Origin: Carboxydocella sporoproducens DSM 16521
GTDB taxonomy: Bacteria > Bacillota > GCA-003054495 > Carboxydocellales > Carboxydocellaceae
Direction: 5' to 3'
Assembly (NCBI RefSeq): GCF_900167165.1
Contig: NZ_FUXM01000005.1
Span: 1-64,000 of the forward strand
Length of the DNA: 64,000 bases
In this document: positions 49,035-57,041 of the stretch, one piece after another
How the letters are laid out: each line of letters starts with the position of its first letter
Numbering within the stretch: position 1 is the first letter of the stretch
Notes under the pieces: generated by a model
Database searches by the model: none
The model's input: the letters and a program-made list of their open reading frames with translations, nothing else
What the model was told of the DNA's origin: nothing
Program-made: the position numbers and the translations under genes

Positions 49035-50534
49035 TTAACGAATTCTGGCATTAGGTACATCATGACCAGTTAGTTCTTTATAGGATTTTTGCAGAAGCTG
49101 TACTGCATAAACAGGGTTGTGAATCCCATAAGATCCTTCATCCTCAATAAAGAAGATATTGAAAAGAGCATTATAGATTTCTTTTGCTGCAGGGTTAGTC
49201 CAGTAAGGTTTGGTTGTATCCACTACCCATTTGTTATTTTCAAACTTATGTGTTAAAGAGTCAGTATGCTTCATATCAGTGTAGATAATGATTTGACCAC
49301 CGGTACTGACAGCATGGGCTTCAGGATAACCCAGTTTCTCATTAATAGCTTCTTCCAGCACAGCGATCAAACCTTTGATTTCATCCTGAATCCCTTCGAT
49401 TTTCCTGTCCCCGTCATAATCGCCCAGAGCCTGACGGTTAATAGTATTCAGGCCCGGATGACAGGCAGTACAGGCATTAAGATTTGATTTAATCAATTTA
49501 CCGCTGGCATCTCTGGCTGCAACCTTAAATGTGTGACCACCCAGACCAGGTACATTGCTTTTTGCCATATGGCAGGTGACACAGGCATTAGGTATAGCAG
49601 CATGCGGGGAAGATTGATATTTTTCACCTGTTACTTCTGCTCCACCAAAACCTAGCAGCAATTCACTCTGGGCAGCGGCGTGAGGTCCACGGATGGCTAC
49701 CCCAGGTGCATTCAAGTCCCTGGGGAAAGATGGAGCCTTGCGATAATCATGGCAGACAAAACAGGCGGCCGCTTTACCGGCATTAACCATCATAAATGGT
49801 TTATCAGCACCGGGTTGTCCTGGAACTGCCACAGTTTGCAATCCCACCATACCAGTAATCCGCAGCCCCTTGTTGTCATGGCAGGCATCACAAGCTGCTA
49901 CCGCTTTGGCATTGGGATAAGGACCATAAGGTTTCAAGGTGATGCTGGCATTACCATATACCGCTTCAAAAGTAGCTGGATTGCTTTTTACATCAGTAAT
50001 ATAGGCTTTAAATCCTTCAGTAGTGTGGCACTTGGCACAGTTATAAGTCCCACCCCGGTTATTGGGCCAAATTGATTTATCGGGCCCTTCCTCTACCAGC
50101 TGGCTGTGCTTGCTGCTTGCCCAGGCCTGATAGTTGAAAGCTACCGGATCAAAAGCTGGTTTGGGCGGCGGTGTCGGTTTGATTGGTTGCGGTTTAGCTG
50201 GTTGTGGTTTAGCTGCAGTTTGTTTTACTGGTTGTTTTTTGCTTGATTTTTTGGTTGATTTTTTAGTTGTAGAGGTTGTTTTAGTTACTGTTGTCCTGGT
50301 TGTTGTAGTCTTTGTACTTTGCAAGAAAGAGAAACTTCTTCCAGCGCTCAGGAATTTCTTACCTGTCTCGTTCAATTGTGGTATATTTGTTGTATGACAG
50401 GTAGTACAGCTTTTTGGCAAACTGCTGGGTACTTTGCTCAGATAGGCAGTACTGGCCCAACCTGTACCGCTGCCTACTGCAAACGCAACTAACAGAGCAA
50501 ATCCCATTATGCCTGCCTTTCTGTTTTTGAACAT
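49035..50534 (-). CDS. Six-haem c-type cytochrome with Thr/Lys/Pro-rich spacer
   Basis: A 499-residue secreted or membrane-anchored multihaem cytochrome. After an N-terminal signal or anchor (about residues 8-30) comes one CTTCH (43-47), then a low-complexity linker (about residues 74-128) rich in Thr, Lys and later Pro, then five more CxxCH sites (CAKCH, CDACH, CFVCH, CVTCH, CTACH) up to about residue 360, and a 130-residue haem-free tail. The linker could span the cell wall. The start is ATG 50534 with GGAGGGAG upstream. It follows the palindrome at 50565. Probable role: extracellular electron transfer. Confidence 0.88.
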   Translation of the reverse strand: MFKNRKAGIMGFALLVAFAVGSGTGWASTAYLSKVPSSLPKSCTTCHTTNIPQLNETGKKFLSAGRSFSFLQSTKTTTTRTTVTKTTSTTKKSTKKSSKKQPVKQTAAKPQPAKPQPIKPTPPPKPAFDPVAFNYQAWASSKHSQLVEEGPDKSIWPNNRGGTYNCAKCHTTEGFKAYITDVKSNPATFEAVYGNASITLKPYGPYPNAKAVAACDACHDNKGLRITGMVGLQTVAVPGQPGADKPFMMVNAGKAAACFVCHDYRKAPSFPRDLNAPGVAIRGPHAAAQSELLLGFGGAEVTGEKYQSSPHAAIPNACVTCHMAKSNVPGLGGHTFKVAARDASGKLIKSNLNACTACHPGLNTINRQALGDYDGDRKIEGIQDEIKGLIAVLEEAINEKLGYPEAHAVSTGGQIIIYTDMKHTDSLTHKFENNKWVVDTTKPYWTNPAAKEIYNALFNIFFIEDEGSYGIHNPVYAVQLLQKSYKELTGHDVPNARIR

Positions 50535-50564
50535 TTCGCTCCCTCCTCTACTGTTTTGAATTTT

Positions 50565-50580
50565 TGTCAACCTTTCGACA
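50565..50580. promoter_or_regulatory. Perfect CRP/FNR-family-like palindrome (CooA-type or Spo0A box) upstream of the cytochrome gene
   Basis: The plus strand reads TGTCA, six bases, CGACA, exactly the CooA half-site arrangement TGTCR-N6-YGACA. On the minus strand the same bases contain TTTTGTCGAAA, a perfect Spo0A-box (TGTCGAA). The site sits 31 nt upstream of the cytochrome ATG, with its centre at 50572.5, so a conventional promoter must lie further upstream, and the site would then act between promoter and gene. I found no convincing -35/-10 pair to fix this. Confidence 0.55.
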
Positions 50581-50649
50581 AAATTACACCTCTTTACTTC
50601 ACCTCCTCTAATTTACTTTATACGACATTTTTTTCACAATTCCTGCTTA

Positions 50650-50677
50650 AAAAAAACAGACCGGTAAAACCGGCCTG
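50650..50677 (-). terminator. Terminator of the riboflavin operon
   Basis: CAGACCGG (50657-50664) pairs with CCGGCCTG (50670-50677) with one G-U (minus strand) pair; six to eight T follow on the minus strand. It lies just after the ribH stop codon. Confidence 0.75.
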
Positions 50678-50679
50678 GT

Positions 50680-51153
50680 TCATTCCTGCATTTGCTTCAA
50701 CAAATTGGCCATTTCAATAGCAGTAACCGCAGCCTCATACCCCTTGTTTCCAGCTTTGGTGCCTGCCCGTTCAATGGCCTGTTCAATGGTATCAGTGGTC
50801 AGGACACCGAAAATCACAGGTTTGCCGGTATCCAGTCCCACTTTGGCCACCCCTTTGGCCACTTCAGCCGCTACATAATCAAAATGGGGAGTAGAACCGC
50901 GAATAACCGCCCCCAGACAGATGACTGCATCATATTGGCCACAGGCCGCCAGTTTTTGGGCTACCAGGGGAATCTCAAATGCTCCCGGCACCCAGGCTAC
51001 TGTTACTTCTTCTTCTTTACCGCCATGGCGTTTAATGGCATCTAAAGCCCCGCCCAGCAGTTTGTTGGTGATGAACTCATTAAAGCGGCCTACTACAATG
51101 GCAAATTTAAGGTCCTGGGCCAGCAATTTACCTTCCAATAACTGATATGCCAT
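50680..51153 (-). CDS. ribH: 6,7-dimethyl-8-ribityllumazine synthase
   Basis: Joins 5-amino-6-ribitylaminouracil with dihydroxybutanone phosphate to make lumazine, the riboflavin precursor. The 157-residue protein has the substrate loop [14 protein letters not shown] (near residues 21-34), [13 protein letters not shown] (near residues 57-69), the catalytic histidine region [16 protein letters not shown] (near residues 84-99). Fourth gene of the operon, 24 nt after ribBA. Confidence 0.97.
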   Translation of the reverse strand: MAYQLLEGKLLAQDLKFAIVVGRFNEFITNKLLGGALDAIKRHGGKEEEVTVAWVPGAFEIPLVAQKLAACGQYDAVICLGAVIRGSTPHFDYVAAEVAKGVAKVGLDTGKPVIFGVLTTDTIEQAIERAGTKAGNKGYEAAVTAIEMANLLKQMQE

Positions 51154-51177
51154 GTTCTTGCTCCTTTCAAAAATTAT

Positions 51178-52380
51178 TTAGAAGGACAACATGTGCCCTA
51201 ATTTGGACTTTTTAGTGCTAAGGTAGCGCTCATTATAGTCACAGGGCTCGATCTCAATGGGCACCCTTTCTACAATCTCCAGACCATAACCCTCCAGGCC
51301 TTTGATTTTCCGGGGGTTATTGGTCATCAGGCGGATTTGCTTTAAACCCAGATCAGCCAGAATCTGAGCCCCTATACCATAATCCCGCAAATCAGCCGGA
51401 AAACCCAGGGCCTCATTGGCCTCAACGGTATCTGCCCCCTGTTCCTGTAATTTATAGGCCAGGATTTTGTTTTTCAAGCCAATGCCCCGCCCTTCCTGGC
51501 GCATATAGAGCAGCACGCCGCGGCCTTCCCGCTCAATCATGCGCATAGCTGCTGCCAGCTGGTCGCCGCAATCGCAACGGGCAGAGCCAAATACATCTCC
51601 TGTCAGGCATTCGGAATGAACCCTTACCAGCACCGGGCCAGGTGCGGTCAGGTCTCCTTTATGAATAGCCAGATGGGTCTGGCCATCAATCAAACTTTCA
51701 TAGGCAGTGGCCTGGAATTCCCCAAAGCGGTTGGGCAATCTGATGGTCTCCACTCGCTGAATCAGCTTTTCCGTTTTACGACGATACTGAATCAGGTCAG
51801 CGATGGTGATTATTTTCAAACCATGTTCCCGGGCAAATTCCAGCAGCTCCGGCACCCGGGCCATAGTCCCGTCTTCTTTCATAATCTCACATATTACCCC
51901 TGCGGGATAAAGACCGGCCAGTCGGGCCAGGTCCACAGCAGCCTCGGTATGGCCCGCCCGCCGCAACACGCCACCTTCCCGATAGCGCAAGGGGAAAATA
52001 TGACCGGGTCGCCGCAAATCCGCCGGTTTAGTGGCTGGATCCAGCAGGGCCTGAATAGTGCGAGCCCGTTCATGGGCGGAAATCCCGGTAGTAGTATCCT
52101 TAAAATCCACCGAAACGGTAAAGGCCGTGCCATGGGGGTCAGTGTTATGGGTAACCATAGGGGGCAAATCCAGTTCATCCAGCCGCTTGCCTTCCATCGG
52201 AACACAAATCAATCCCTTGCCATAAGTAGCCATGAAGTTAATGGCTTCCGGGGTGGCCTTTTCCGCCGCCATCAGCAGATCTCCTTCATTTTCCCGGTCT
52301 TCATCATCCACTACTATTATCATTTTTCCTGCCCGAATGTCAGCAATAGCTTCTTCAATACTGTGAAACTGTTTTTCCAT
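51178..52380 (-). CDS. ribBA: Bifunctional 3,4-dihydroxybutanone-4-phosphate synthase/GTP cyclohydrolase II
   Basis: Makes both precursors of lumazine. The 400-residue protein has the RibB domain in its first half, with [11 protein letters not shown] near residues 27-37, and the RibA domain with [24 protein letters not shown], whose cysteines bind zinc, and [12 protein letters not shown] start at 52380 is preferred (GAGGAAA upstream); an ATG 9 nt earlier is close to the ribosome binding site. Confidence 0.97.
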   Translation of the reverse strand: MEKQFHSIEEAIADIRAGKMIIVVDDEDRENEGDLLMAAEKATPEAINFMATYGKGLICVPMEGKRLDELDLPPMVTHNTDPHGTAFTVSVDFKDTTTGISAHERARTIQALLDPATKPADLRRPGHIFPLRYREGGVLRRAGHTEAAVDLARLAGLYPAGVICEIMKEDGTMARVPELLEFAREHGLKIITIADLIQYRRKTEKLIQRVETIRLPNRFGEFQATAYESLIDGQTHLAIHKGDLTAPGPVLVRVHSECLTGDVFGSARCDCGDQLAAAMRMIEREGRGVLLYMRQEGRGIGLKNKILAYKLQEQGADTVEANEALGFPADLRDYGIGAQILADLGLKQIRLMTNNPRKIKGLEGYGLEIVERVPIEIEPCDYNERYLSTKKSKLGHMLSF

Positions 52381-52401
52381 TTTCCTCATCCCTTTCCCCT
52401 T

Positions 52402-53058
52402 CTATTCCAGGAAACCGTGCTGCGCCAAAAATTCCATACTTAACTGAGACTGCCGTTTTTCAGATGTCGGTGGAAATTTTAACAGGCGTTCAATATATTT
52501 ACCAATGATGTCCCCTTCCAAATTGACCCGGTCGCCTACCTTTTTGAAGCCTAGAGTGGTGCGTTTAACTGTTTCCGGAATCAGGGATACTTGAAAACCA
52601 TTATCTATCAAACTGACAACAGTCAGACTAATGCCATCTACTGCAATGGAGCCTTTTTCAATAGTATAGCGCAAAACCCCTGCAGGTGCGCTGATAGTGG
52701 TTAAGAGAGCGATATCCACCCGCTCCTGAGCGATAATGGTGCCTACACCATCCACATGGCCACTGACCAGATGGCCACCCAGGCGGGTATTTAAAGTCAG
52801 GGCCCGCTCCAGGTTAACCCGGCTGCCTGGTCCCAGTTCCCCCAGATTAGTGCGGTCCAGAGTTTCAGCCATCACATCAGCCATAAACCAGTCAGGTCCC
52901 AGTTCCGTTACAGTCAGGCAAGTCCCATTGACTGCAATGGAATCTCCCAGTCGGGTCCCTTCCAGAACCGTACGGGCTGCAATTTTTATCCTGGCCGAGC
53001 GGGCTCCTCTGTTAAGAGCCCTTACCTCTCCCAGCTCCTCTACAATCCCTGTAAACAA
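52402..53058 (-). CDS. ribE: Riboflavin synthase alpha chain
   Basis: Dismutates two lumazines to riboflavin. The 218-residue protein has two lumazine-binding repeats beginning with FTGIVEELG and having GDSIAVNGTCLTV and the second-copy GSIAVDGISLTVV, as expected. Start is the TTG at 53058, which is 6 nt downstream of GGGAGGTGAAATAA; a longer frame upstream overlaps ribD. It begins immediately after the ribD stop codon. Confidence 0.95.
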   Translation of the reverse strand: MFTGIVEELGEVRALNRGARSARIKIAARTVLEGTRLGDSIAVNGTCLTVTELGPDWFMADVMAETLDRTNLGELGPGSRVNLERALTLNTRLGGHLVSGHVDGVGTIIAQERVDIALLTTISAPAGVLRYTIEKGSIAVDGISLTVVSLIDNGFQVSLIPETVKRTTLGFKKVGDRVNLEGDIIGKYIERLLKFPPTSEKRQSQLSMEFLAQHGFLE

Positions 53059-53060
53059 TC

Positions 53061-54170
53061 TTATTTCACCTCCCGGGCGGGATAGCCAATGTAAAGGAAA
53101 TCCGGCCCGATTTGTCGCCATTCTCCATGCTGCATGGTAATGGCTGCTGCCATGCGCTCAATCCCCGCACCTTGCAAAGGAGTTGGAGCCATTAACCCAC
53201 CTGCCAGTTTAGGAGCAATAAAGGCATAGACCTTTTGAATCAGCCCTGCCGCCAGCATGGACCAGGCCAATTCACCGCCACTTTCCAGGAGCAAATTTAC
53301 CAGCCCCCGCCGGGCCAGCTCCTGCAGCAAAGCGGTTAAATCAACCCGCCCGGCCTGTTCGGGCAGCACCAGGACCTCTACCCCGTCAGCCTGCATTTGC
53401 TGCCTCCAGGTAACAGAACTCTGTTCTGTGGTTGCAATCAGGGTAGGAGCAGCTGAGATTTGCGCCAGCCGGACGACCTGGGCCCCCGGAGGTGTGCGTC
53501 CGTGGCTGTCCACCACAATTCTAACTGCATCCCTGCCGCCCTCCGGTAAGCGGGTAGTAAGGGCAGGATCATCGGCCAGCACCGTCCCGCTGCCTACCAG
53601 AATACCATCTACCTCATTCCTGAGCTGATGTACCAGCAAACGGGACTGTTCACTGCTAATCCAGCGACTGTCCCCGGTGCGGGTAGCGGTTTTACCATCC
53701 AGAGTCATCGCATACTTCCAGATCACGAAAGGCATTTTCCGGCTAATATAGTATAACCAGCCCTCATTAAGCTTCCGGGCCTCTTTCTCCAGCAGACCTA
53801 CTTCCACCTGAATACCCGCTTCCCTTAACCGGGCCAATCCCCGCCCGGCTACCAGGGGATTGGGGTCAGTCATGGCCGCAACTACTCTCCTCACTCCTGC
53901 AGCAATCAGGGCATCAGCACAGGGAGGAGTACGGCCATAATGGGAGCAGGGTTCCAGGGTTACATAGACATCGGCCCCAGCCGCCCGTTCCCCTGCTTCC
54001 CGCAGGGCATGCACTTCTGCATGGGGTGTGCCGGCCTTCTGATGATAACCCTCTCCGATGATTTCCCCATCCTTGACAATCACACAGCCCACCAGCGGGT
54101 TAGGACTGGTACGACCTCTGGCTCTCCCTGCCAGTTCTAAAGCCAATCGCATATATTCTTCATCGCGCAT
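53061..54170 (-). CDS. ribD: Bifunctional riboflavin deaminase-reductase
   Basis: Deaminates and then reduces the pyrimidine intermediate of riboflavin synthesis. The 369-residue protein has the zinc deaminase motifs HAEVHAL (near residue 52) and PCSHYGRTPPC (near residues 74-84), and the reductase domain after residue about 150. The start is uncertain among ATG 54176, 54170 and 54152; I choose 54170 because GGTGA lies 5 nt upstream. First gene of the FMN-riboswitch-controlled operon. Confidence 0.96.
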   Translation of the reverse strand: MRDEEYMRLALELAGRARGRTSPNPLVGCVIVKDGEIIGEGYHQKAGTPHAEVHALREAGERAAGADVYVTLEPCSHYGRTPPCADALIAAGVRRVVAAMTDPNPLVAGRGLARLREAGIQVEVGLLEKEARKLNEGWLYYISRKMPFVIWKYAMTLDGKTATRTGDSRWISSEQSRLLVHQLRNEVDGILVGSGTVLADDPALTTRLPEGGRDAVRIVVDSHGRTPPGAQVVRLAQISAAPTLIATTEQSSVTWRQQMQADGVEVLVLPEQAGRVDLTALLQELARRGLVNLLLESGGELAWSMLAAGLIQKVYAFIAPKLAGGLMAPTPLQGAGIERMAAAITMQHGEWRQIGPDFLYIGYPAREVK

Positions 54171-54196
54171 CCTCATCACCACTTCGGCCCACAAAT

Positions 54197-54221
54197 AAAA
54201 AACCCCGGAGCGCTCCCGGGG
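54197..54221 (-). terminator. FMN-riboswitch-controlled terminator
   Basis: CCCCGG (54203-54208) pairs with CCGGGG (54216-54221) across a GC-rich 7-nt centre that can also pair, followed on the minus strand by six T and then ATTTG. It lies between the riboswitch aptamer and ribD and would terminate when FMN is bound. An alternative hairpin CAGCCAGT (54243-54250) with ACTGGCTG (54260-54267) may be the antiterminator. Confidence 0.8.
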
Positions 54222-54280
54222 CAAAAGGGCAAACTAAATAGTCAGCCAGTGCAGTAACTACTGGCTGTTTTGCTCGCCCT

Positions 54281-54417
54281 CCTTCTCCCATCCAGACTGT
54301 CACTGTCGGCTCCGGACTTGCCTTCTGGCGCACCGGATCTGCCGACTGAGCCGGCTCGCGGGCTCGCAGCTTATGCTGCCTACCGCCGGTAAGGAATTTC
54401 ACCTATCCCCGAAGGAG
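54281..54417 (-). ncRNA. FMN riboswitch (RFN element)
   Basis: The minus strand carries the family hallmarks: the opening TTCGGGGATAGGTG, then GAAATTCC, CCGGCGGTA, AGCCCGCGAGC, GATCCGGTG, TTCCGG-like CAAGTCCGGAGCCGACAGT, and AGTCTGGATGGGAGAAGGAGG. Six-stem architecture is preserved. It senses FMN and controls ribD-ribE-ribBA-ribH by transcription termination. Confidence 0.95.
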
Positions 54418-54426
54418 TTTACAATG

Positions 54427-54456
54427 ATTATACCCTCTACAACAAAAGATTGTCAA
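54427..54456 (-). promoter_or_regulatory. SigA promoter of the riboflavin operon
   Basis: Perfect TTGACA (54456-54451) and TATAAT (54432-54427) with an 18-nt spacer on the minus strand. The predicted start near 54420 lies at the first base of the riboswitch. Confidence 0.9.
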
Positions 54457-54481
54457 GGGAATGGAGGAAATCCCTGGCTTT

Positions 54482-55507
54482 TTAAAGTCGCCAGTATTTT
54501 TTCTGGATCTGCCAGGCATCATCGATGCGCAAACGCTGGGTAGGCCGCACGGGAGCATAAGGAGGAGCCGCCGGGTCGGTGACAGCCACCGGTAACTCCC
54601 CCCAGACGGCCACTGTAGCAGCCACAGCGTGGCCAACTGTAGCCGGATCATAACCTCCCTCCAGCGCAGCCACCAGAGGCCAGGGCTTGATCATTTTCGC
54701 CAGCTGTCCAAATCCTTCACTGGTCAAGGCCAGACTGGAAAGGGGGTCAGCAAAATGGGCATCATATCCTGCCGCCACCAGCAGAAGCTGGGGCTGGAAT
54801 TGCTCTAACACCGGCAAAATAATTTTATGCATGGCATAGTAGTAGCCCGTATCCCCTGTATCTTTCGGCAGAGGAATATTGATGTTAAAGCCTTTCCCCC
54901 GTTCGTCGCCTGTTTCTGTTGCCCAGCCAGTATAGGGATATAAGCCATCCTGGTGCAAAGAAATGTATAGCACTTCCGAATCAGAGTAAAAAAACGACTG
55001 TAAACCATTGCCATGATGAGCATCCCAGTCTAAAATGGCAATACGGTTTAGCCAATACTCCTGCCGGGCATAGTTGGCCCCTATGGCCAGGTTGTTAAGG
55101 ACACAAAAGCCCCCTCCCCGCAAAGCGGCAGCATGGTGTCCCGGCGGCCGCACCAGAGCCAGCGCACGGTGATAGACACCCTTCATGACTGCATCGATCC
55201 CGTCCAGCACCGCACCCACTGCCCGCAGAGCAACATCATAAGTATCCCGGTCAACAACAGTATCTTCTGCCCAGACGCCTCCGCCAGCGGCACAGAATGC
55301 CTGCAATGCTTCCAGGTATTCATGGGGATGAGCCAGCAACACCTCACTCCGACTGGCCTGACGGGGCCGCCTGCGGGGTACTTTTTCCCACAATCCGTAC
55401 TCCTTCAGCTCCCCGACAATAGCCTGCAAGCGGCTACCATGTTCCAGGGAATCGGTCTCGTGTTTCAGAAAAATCTCATCATAAAGCAAGAGTAGGGGTT
55501 CTGTCAT
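54482..55507 (-). CDS. Histone-deacetylase-superfamily hydrolase
   Basis: A 341-residue zinc hydrolase of the HDAC/AcuC/acetylpolyamine amidohydrolase fold. The active-site set is present: RPPGHHA near residues 120-126 and DWDAHHGNG near residues 156-164 supply the catalytic histidine pair and zinc-binding Asp/His, with GGYD near residue 290. Substrate (acetyl-lysine, acetylpolyamine or other amide) is not evident. ATG 55507 follows GGAAAGGTG; a longer frame lies over rpe. It is translated right after rpe (1-nt gap). Confidence 0.9.
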   Translation of the reverse strand: MTEPLLLLYDEIFLKHETDSLEHGSRLQAIVGELKEYGLWEKVPRRRPRQASRSEVLLAHPHEYLEALQAFCAAGGGVWAEDTVVDRDTYDVALRAVGAVLDGIDAVMKGVYHRALALVRPPGHHAAALRGGGFCVLNNLAIGANYARQEYWLNRIAILDWDAHHGNGLQSFFYSDSEVLYISLHQDGLYPYTGWATETGDERGKGFNINIPLPKDTGDTGYYYAMHKIILPVLEQFQPQLLLVAAGYDAHFADPLSSLALTSEGFGQLAKMIKPWPLVAALEGGYDPATVGHAVAATVAVWGELPVAVTDPAAPPYAPVRPTQRLRIDDAWQIQKKYWRL

Positions 55508-55508
55508 T

Positions 55509-56162
55509 TTACCCGCACCTTTCCCGCAAACTGCGGATTGCTGTCGAGATGTCGGCAGCACCGAAAATATAGGACCCGGCCACCAGGATATCAGCTCCGG
55601 CTTTGACCACCAAGGGCGCAGTTTCCTGGTTAATGCCCCCGTCAACCTGAATGGTAAAATTCAGCTTTCTTTCGCGCCGCCAGGTATTAAGCCGTTCAAT
55701 CTTTTCCACCATTTCCGGAATAAAACGCTGTCCGCCAAATCCCGGATTCACAGTCATCAGCAAGACCATGTCCAGATAAGGTAAAACATATTCAATCACT
55801 GTCAGAGGTGTAGCCGGATTCAAAGCGACAGCTGCCTTGATACCATGATTACGAATGGTTTGCAGGGTCCGATGTAAATGGGTACAGGCTTCCGCATGTA
55901 CGGAAATAATATCGGCACCGGCCTTCACAAATTCTCCAATAAACTGGTCCGGGTTGGTGATCATCAGGTGAACATCGAAAGTCATCCGGCTTTTATCCCG
56001 CAAGGCCTGTACCACCAGCGGACCAATGGTAATGTTAGGGACAAAATGTCCATCCATGACATCGATATGCAGCATTTCCGCACCAGCAGCTTCTACCTGT
56101 GCCACGTGGGCCCAGAGGTTGGCAAAATTCGCTGACAATATGGATGGGGCGATCTGAACCAA
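55509..56162 (-). CDS. rpe: Ribulose-phosphate 3-epimerase
   Basis: Interconverts ribulose 5-phosphate and xylulose 5-phosphate. The 217-residue TIM barrel has the APSILSANFANL start, HIDVMDGHFVPNITIGP near residues 32-48, the metal-binding HLMITNP and HAEA segments, and the C-terminal VDGGI phosphate site. TTG start at 56162, with AGGAGG 8 nt upstream, right after rsgA. Confidence 0.96.
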   Translation of the reverse strand: MVQIAPSILSANFANLWAHVAQVEAAGAEMLHIDVMDGHFVPNITIGPLVVQALRDKSRMTFDVHLMITNPDQFIGEFVKAGADIISVHAEACTHLHRTLQTIRNHGIKAAVALNPATPLTVIEYVLPYLDMVLLMTVNPGFGGQRFIPEMVEKIERLNTWRRERKLNFTIQVDGGINQETAPLVVKAGADILVAGSYIFGAADISTAIRSLRERCG

Positions 56163-56164
56163 GA

Positions 56165-57031
56165 CTAGTACCTCCTCTCCTGTTCCAGCACTTCTTCCAG
56201 CAATTCCAGGTAATTATGGTAGCGCGTCTGGTCGATCAGCCCCTGCTCTACTGCCAGTCGCACTCCACAATCAGGTTCAGCCCGGTGCATGCAGCCGGGG
56301 AAACGGCATTGCATATAGGGCAAAAAATCGGGATAAAAATGGGCCAGTTCTTTACTATTAACATTATGAAGACTCAAAGAGCTAAAACCAGGCGTATCAG
56401 CCAGCCAGCCCTCCCCTACGGTCAGCAACTCCACATGCCTGGTAGTATGCCGCCCCCGTCCGATTTTATCACTAACTTCCCCGGTTTTCAGGGAAAGGCC
56501 TGGGGCCAGAGCATTGATCAGGCTGGATTTGCCCGCTCCAGATGGCCCGCAGATTACTGACACCCGGGTAGCCAGATGCTGTTTTAATTCCGGTAACCCC
56601 TGCCCGGTTACAGCACTGGTAATCAATGTCGTAAACCCGGCCGCCCGGTAGAGAGCAGTCAGCCGTTGTGCGCCCTCCGGATCCAAGTCCCCTTTATTAA
56701 TTACCAGTAGGGGATGAATTCCTTCCGCACTGACCTGTACTAATAAGCGGTCGATCAATAAGCGGTTAGGGTCAGGGTTGGCGGCGGCAAAAACTAGCAA
56801 AGCCTGATCTACATTAGCGATAGGGGGCCTGATGAGAGCGTTACGGCGGGGCAAAATTTCCTCAATTACCCCCTGTTCCCGGTTTAAAGAGGTTATCTTT
56901 ACCTCATCCCCTACCAGAGCCGTTTGTTGCAGTTTGCGGAATTTGCCCCGCAGACGGCATTCGTAGACAGTATCTCCAACGCGGACATAGTAATAGCCGC
57001 CTATCCCTTTCAGCACTATTCCTGTCTCCAT
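56165..57031 (-). CDS. rsgA: Small-ribosomal-subunit biogenesis GTPase RsgA
   Basis: A circularly permuted GTPase that aids late 30S maturation. The 288-residue protein has an N-terminal OB domain, G4-like NKGD (near residue 112), the P-loop GPSGAGKSSLIN (near residues 161-172), DTPGF, and a C-terminal zinc site CRFPGCMHRAEPDC. The usual position next to prkC and rpe supports it. AGGAGG precedes the ATG. Confidence 0.97.
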   Translation of the reverse strand: METGIVLKGIGGYYYVRVGDTVYECRLRGKFRKLQQTALVGDEVKITSLNREQGVIEEILPRRNALIRPPIANVDQALLVFAAANPDPNRLLIDRLLVQVSAEGIHPLLVINKGDLDPEGAQRLTALYRAAGFTTLITSAVTGQGLPELKQHLATRVSVICGPSGAGKSSLINALAPGLSLKTGEVSDKIGRGRHTTRHVELLTVGEGWLADTPGFSSLSLHNVNSKELAHFYPDFLPYMQCRFPGCMHRAEPDCGVRLAVEQGLIDQTRYHNYLELLEEVLEQERRY

Positions 57032-57041
57032 AACCGTCCTC

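Noticed and set aside
50581-50650. SigA promoter of the six-haem cytochrome gene
   Set aside because: A TATAAA exists at 50622-50617 on the minus strand but no acceptable -35 lies 16-18 nt upstream, so I did not list it.
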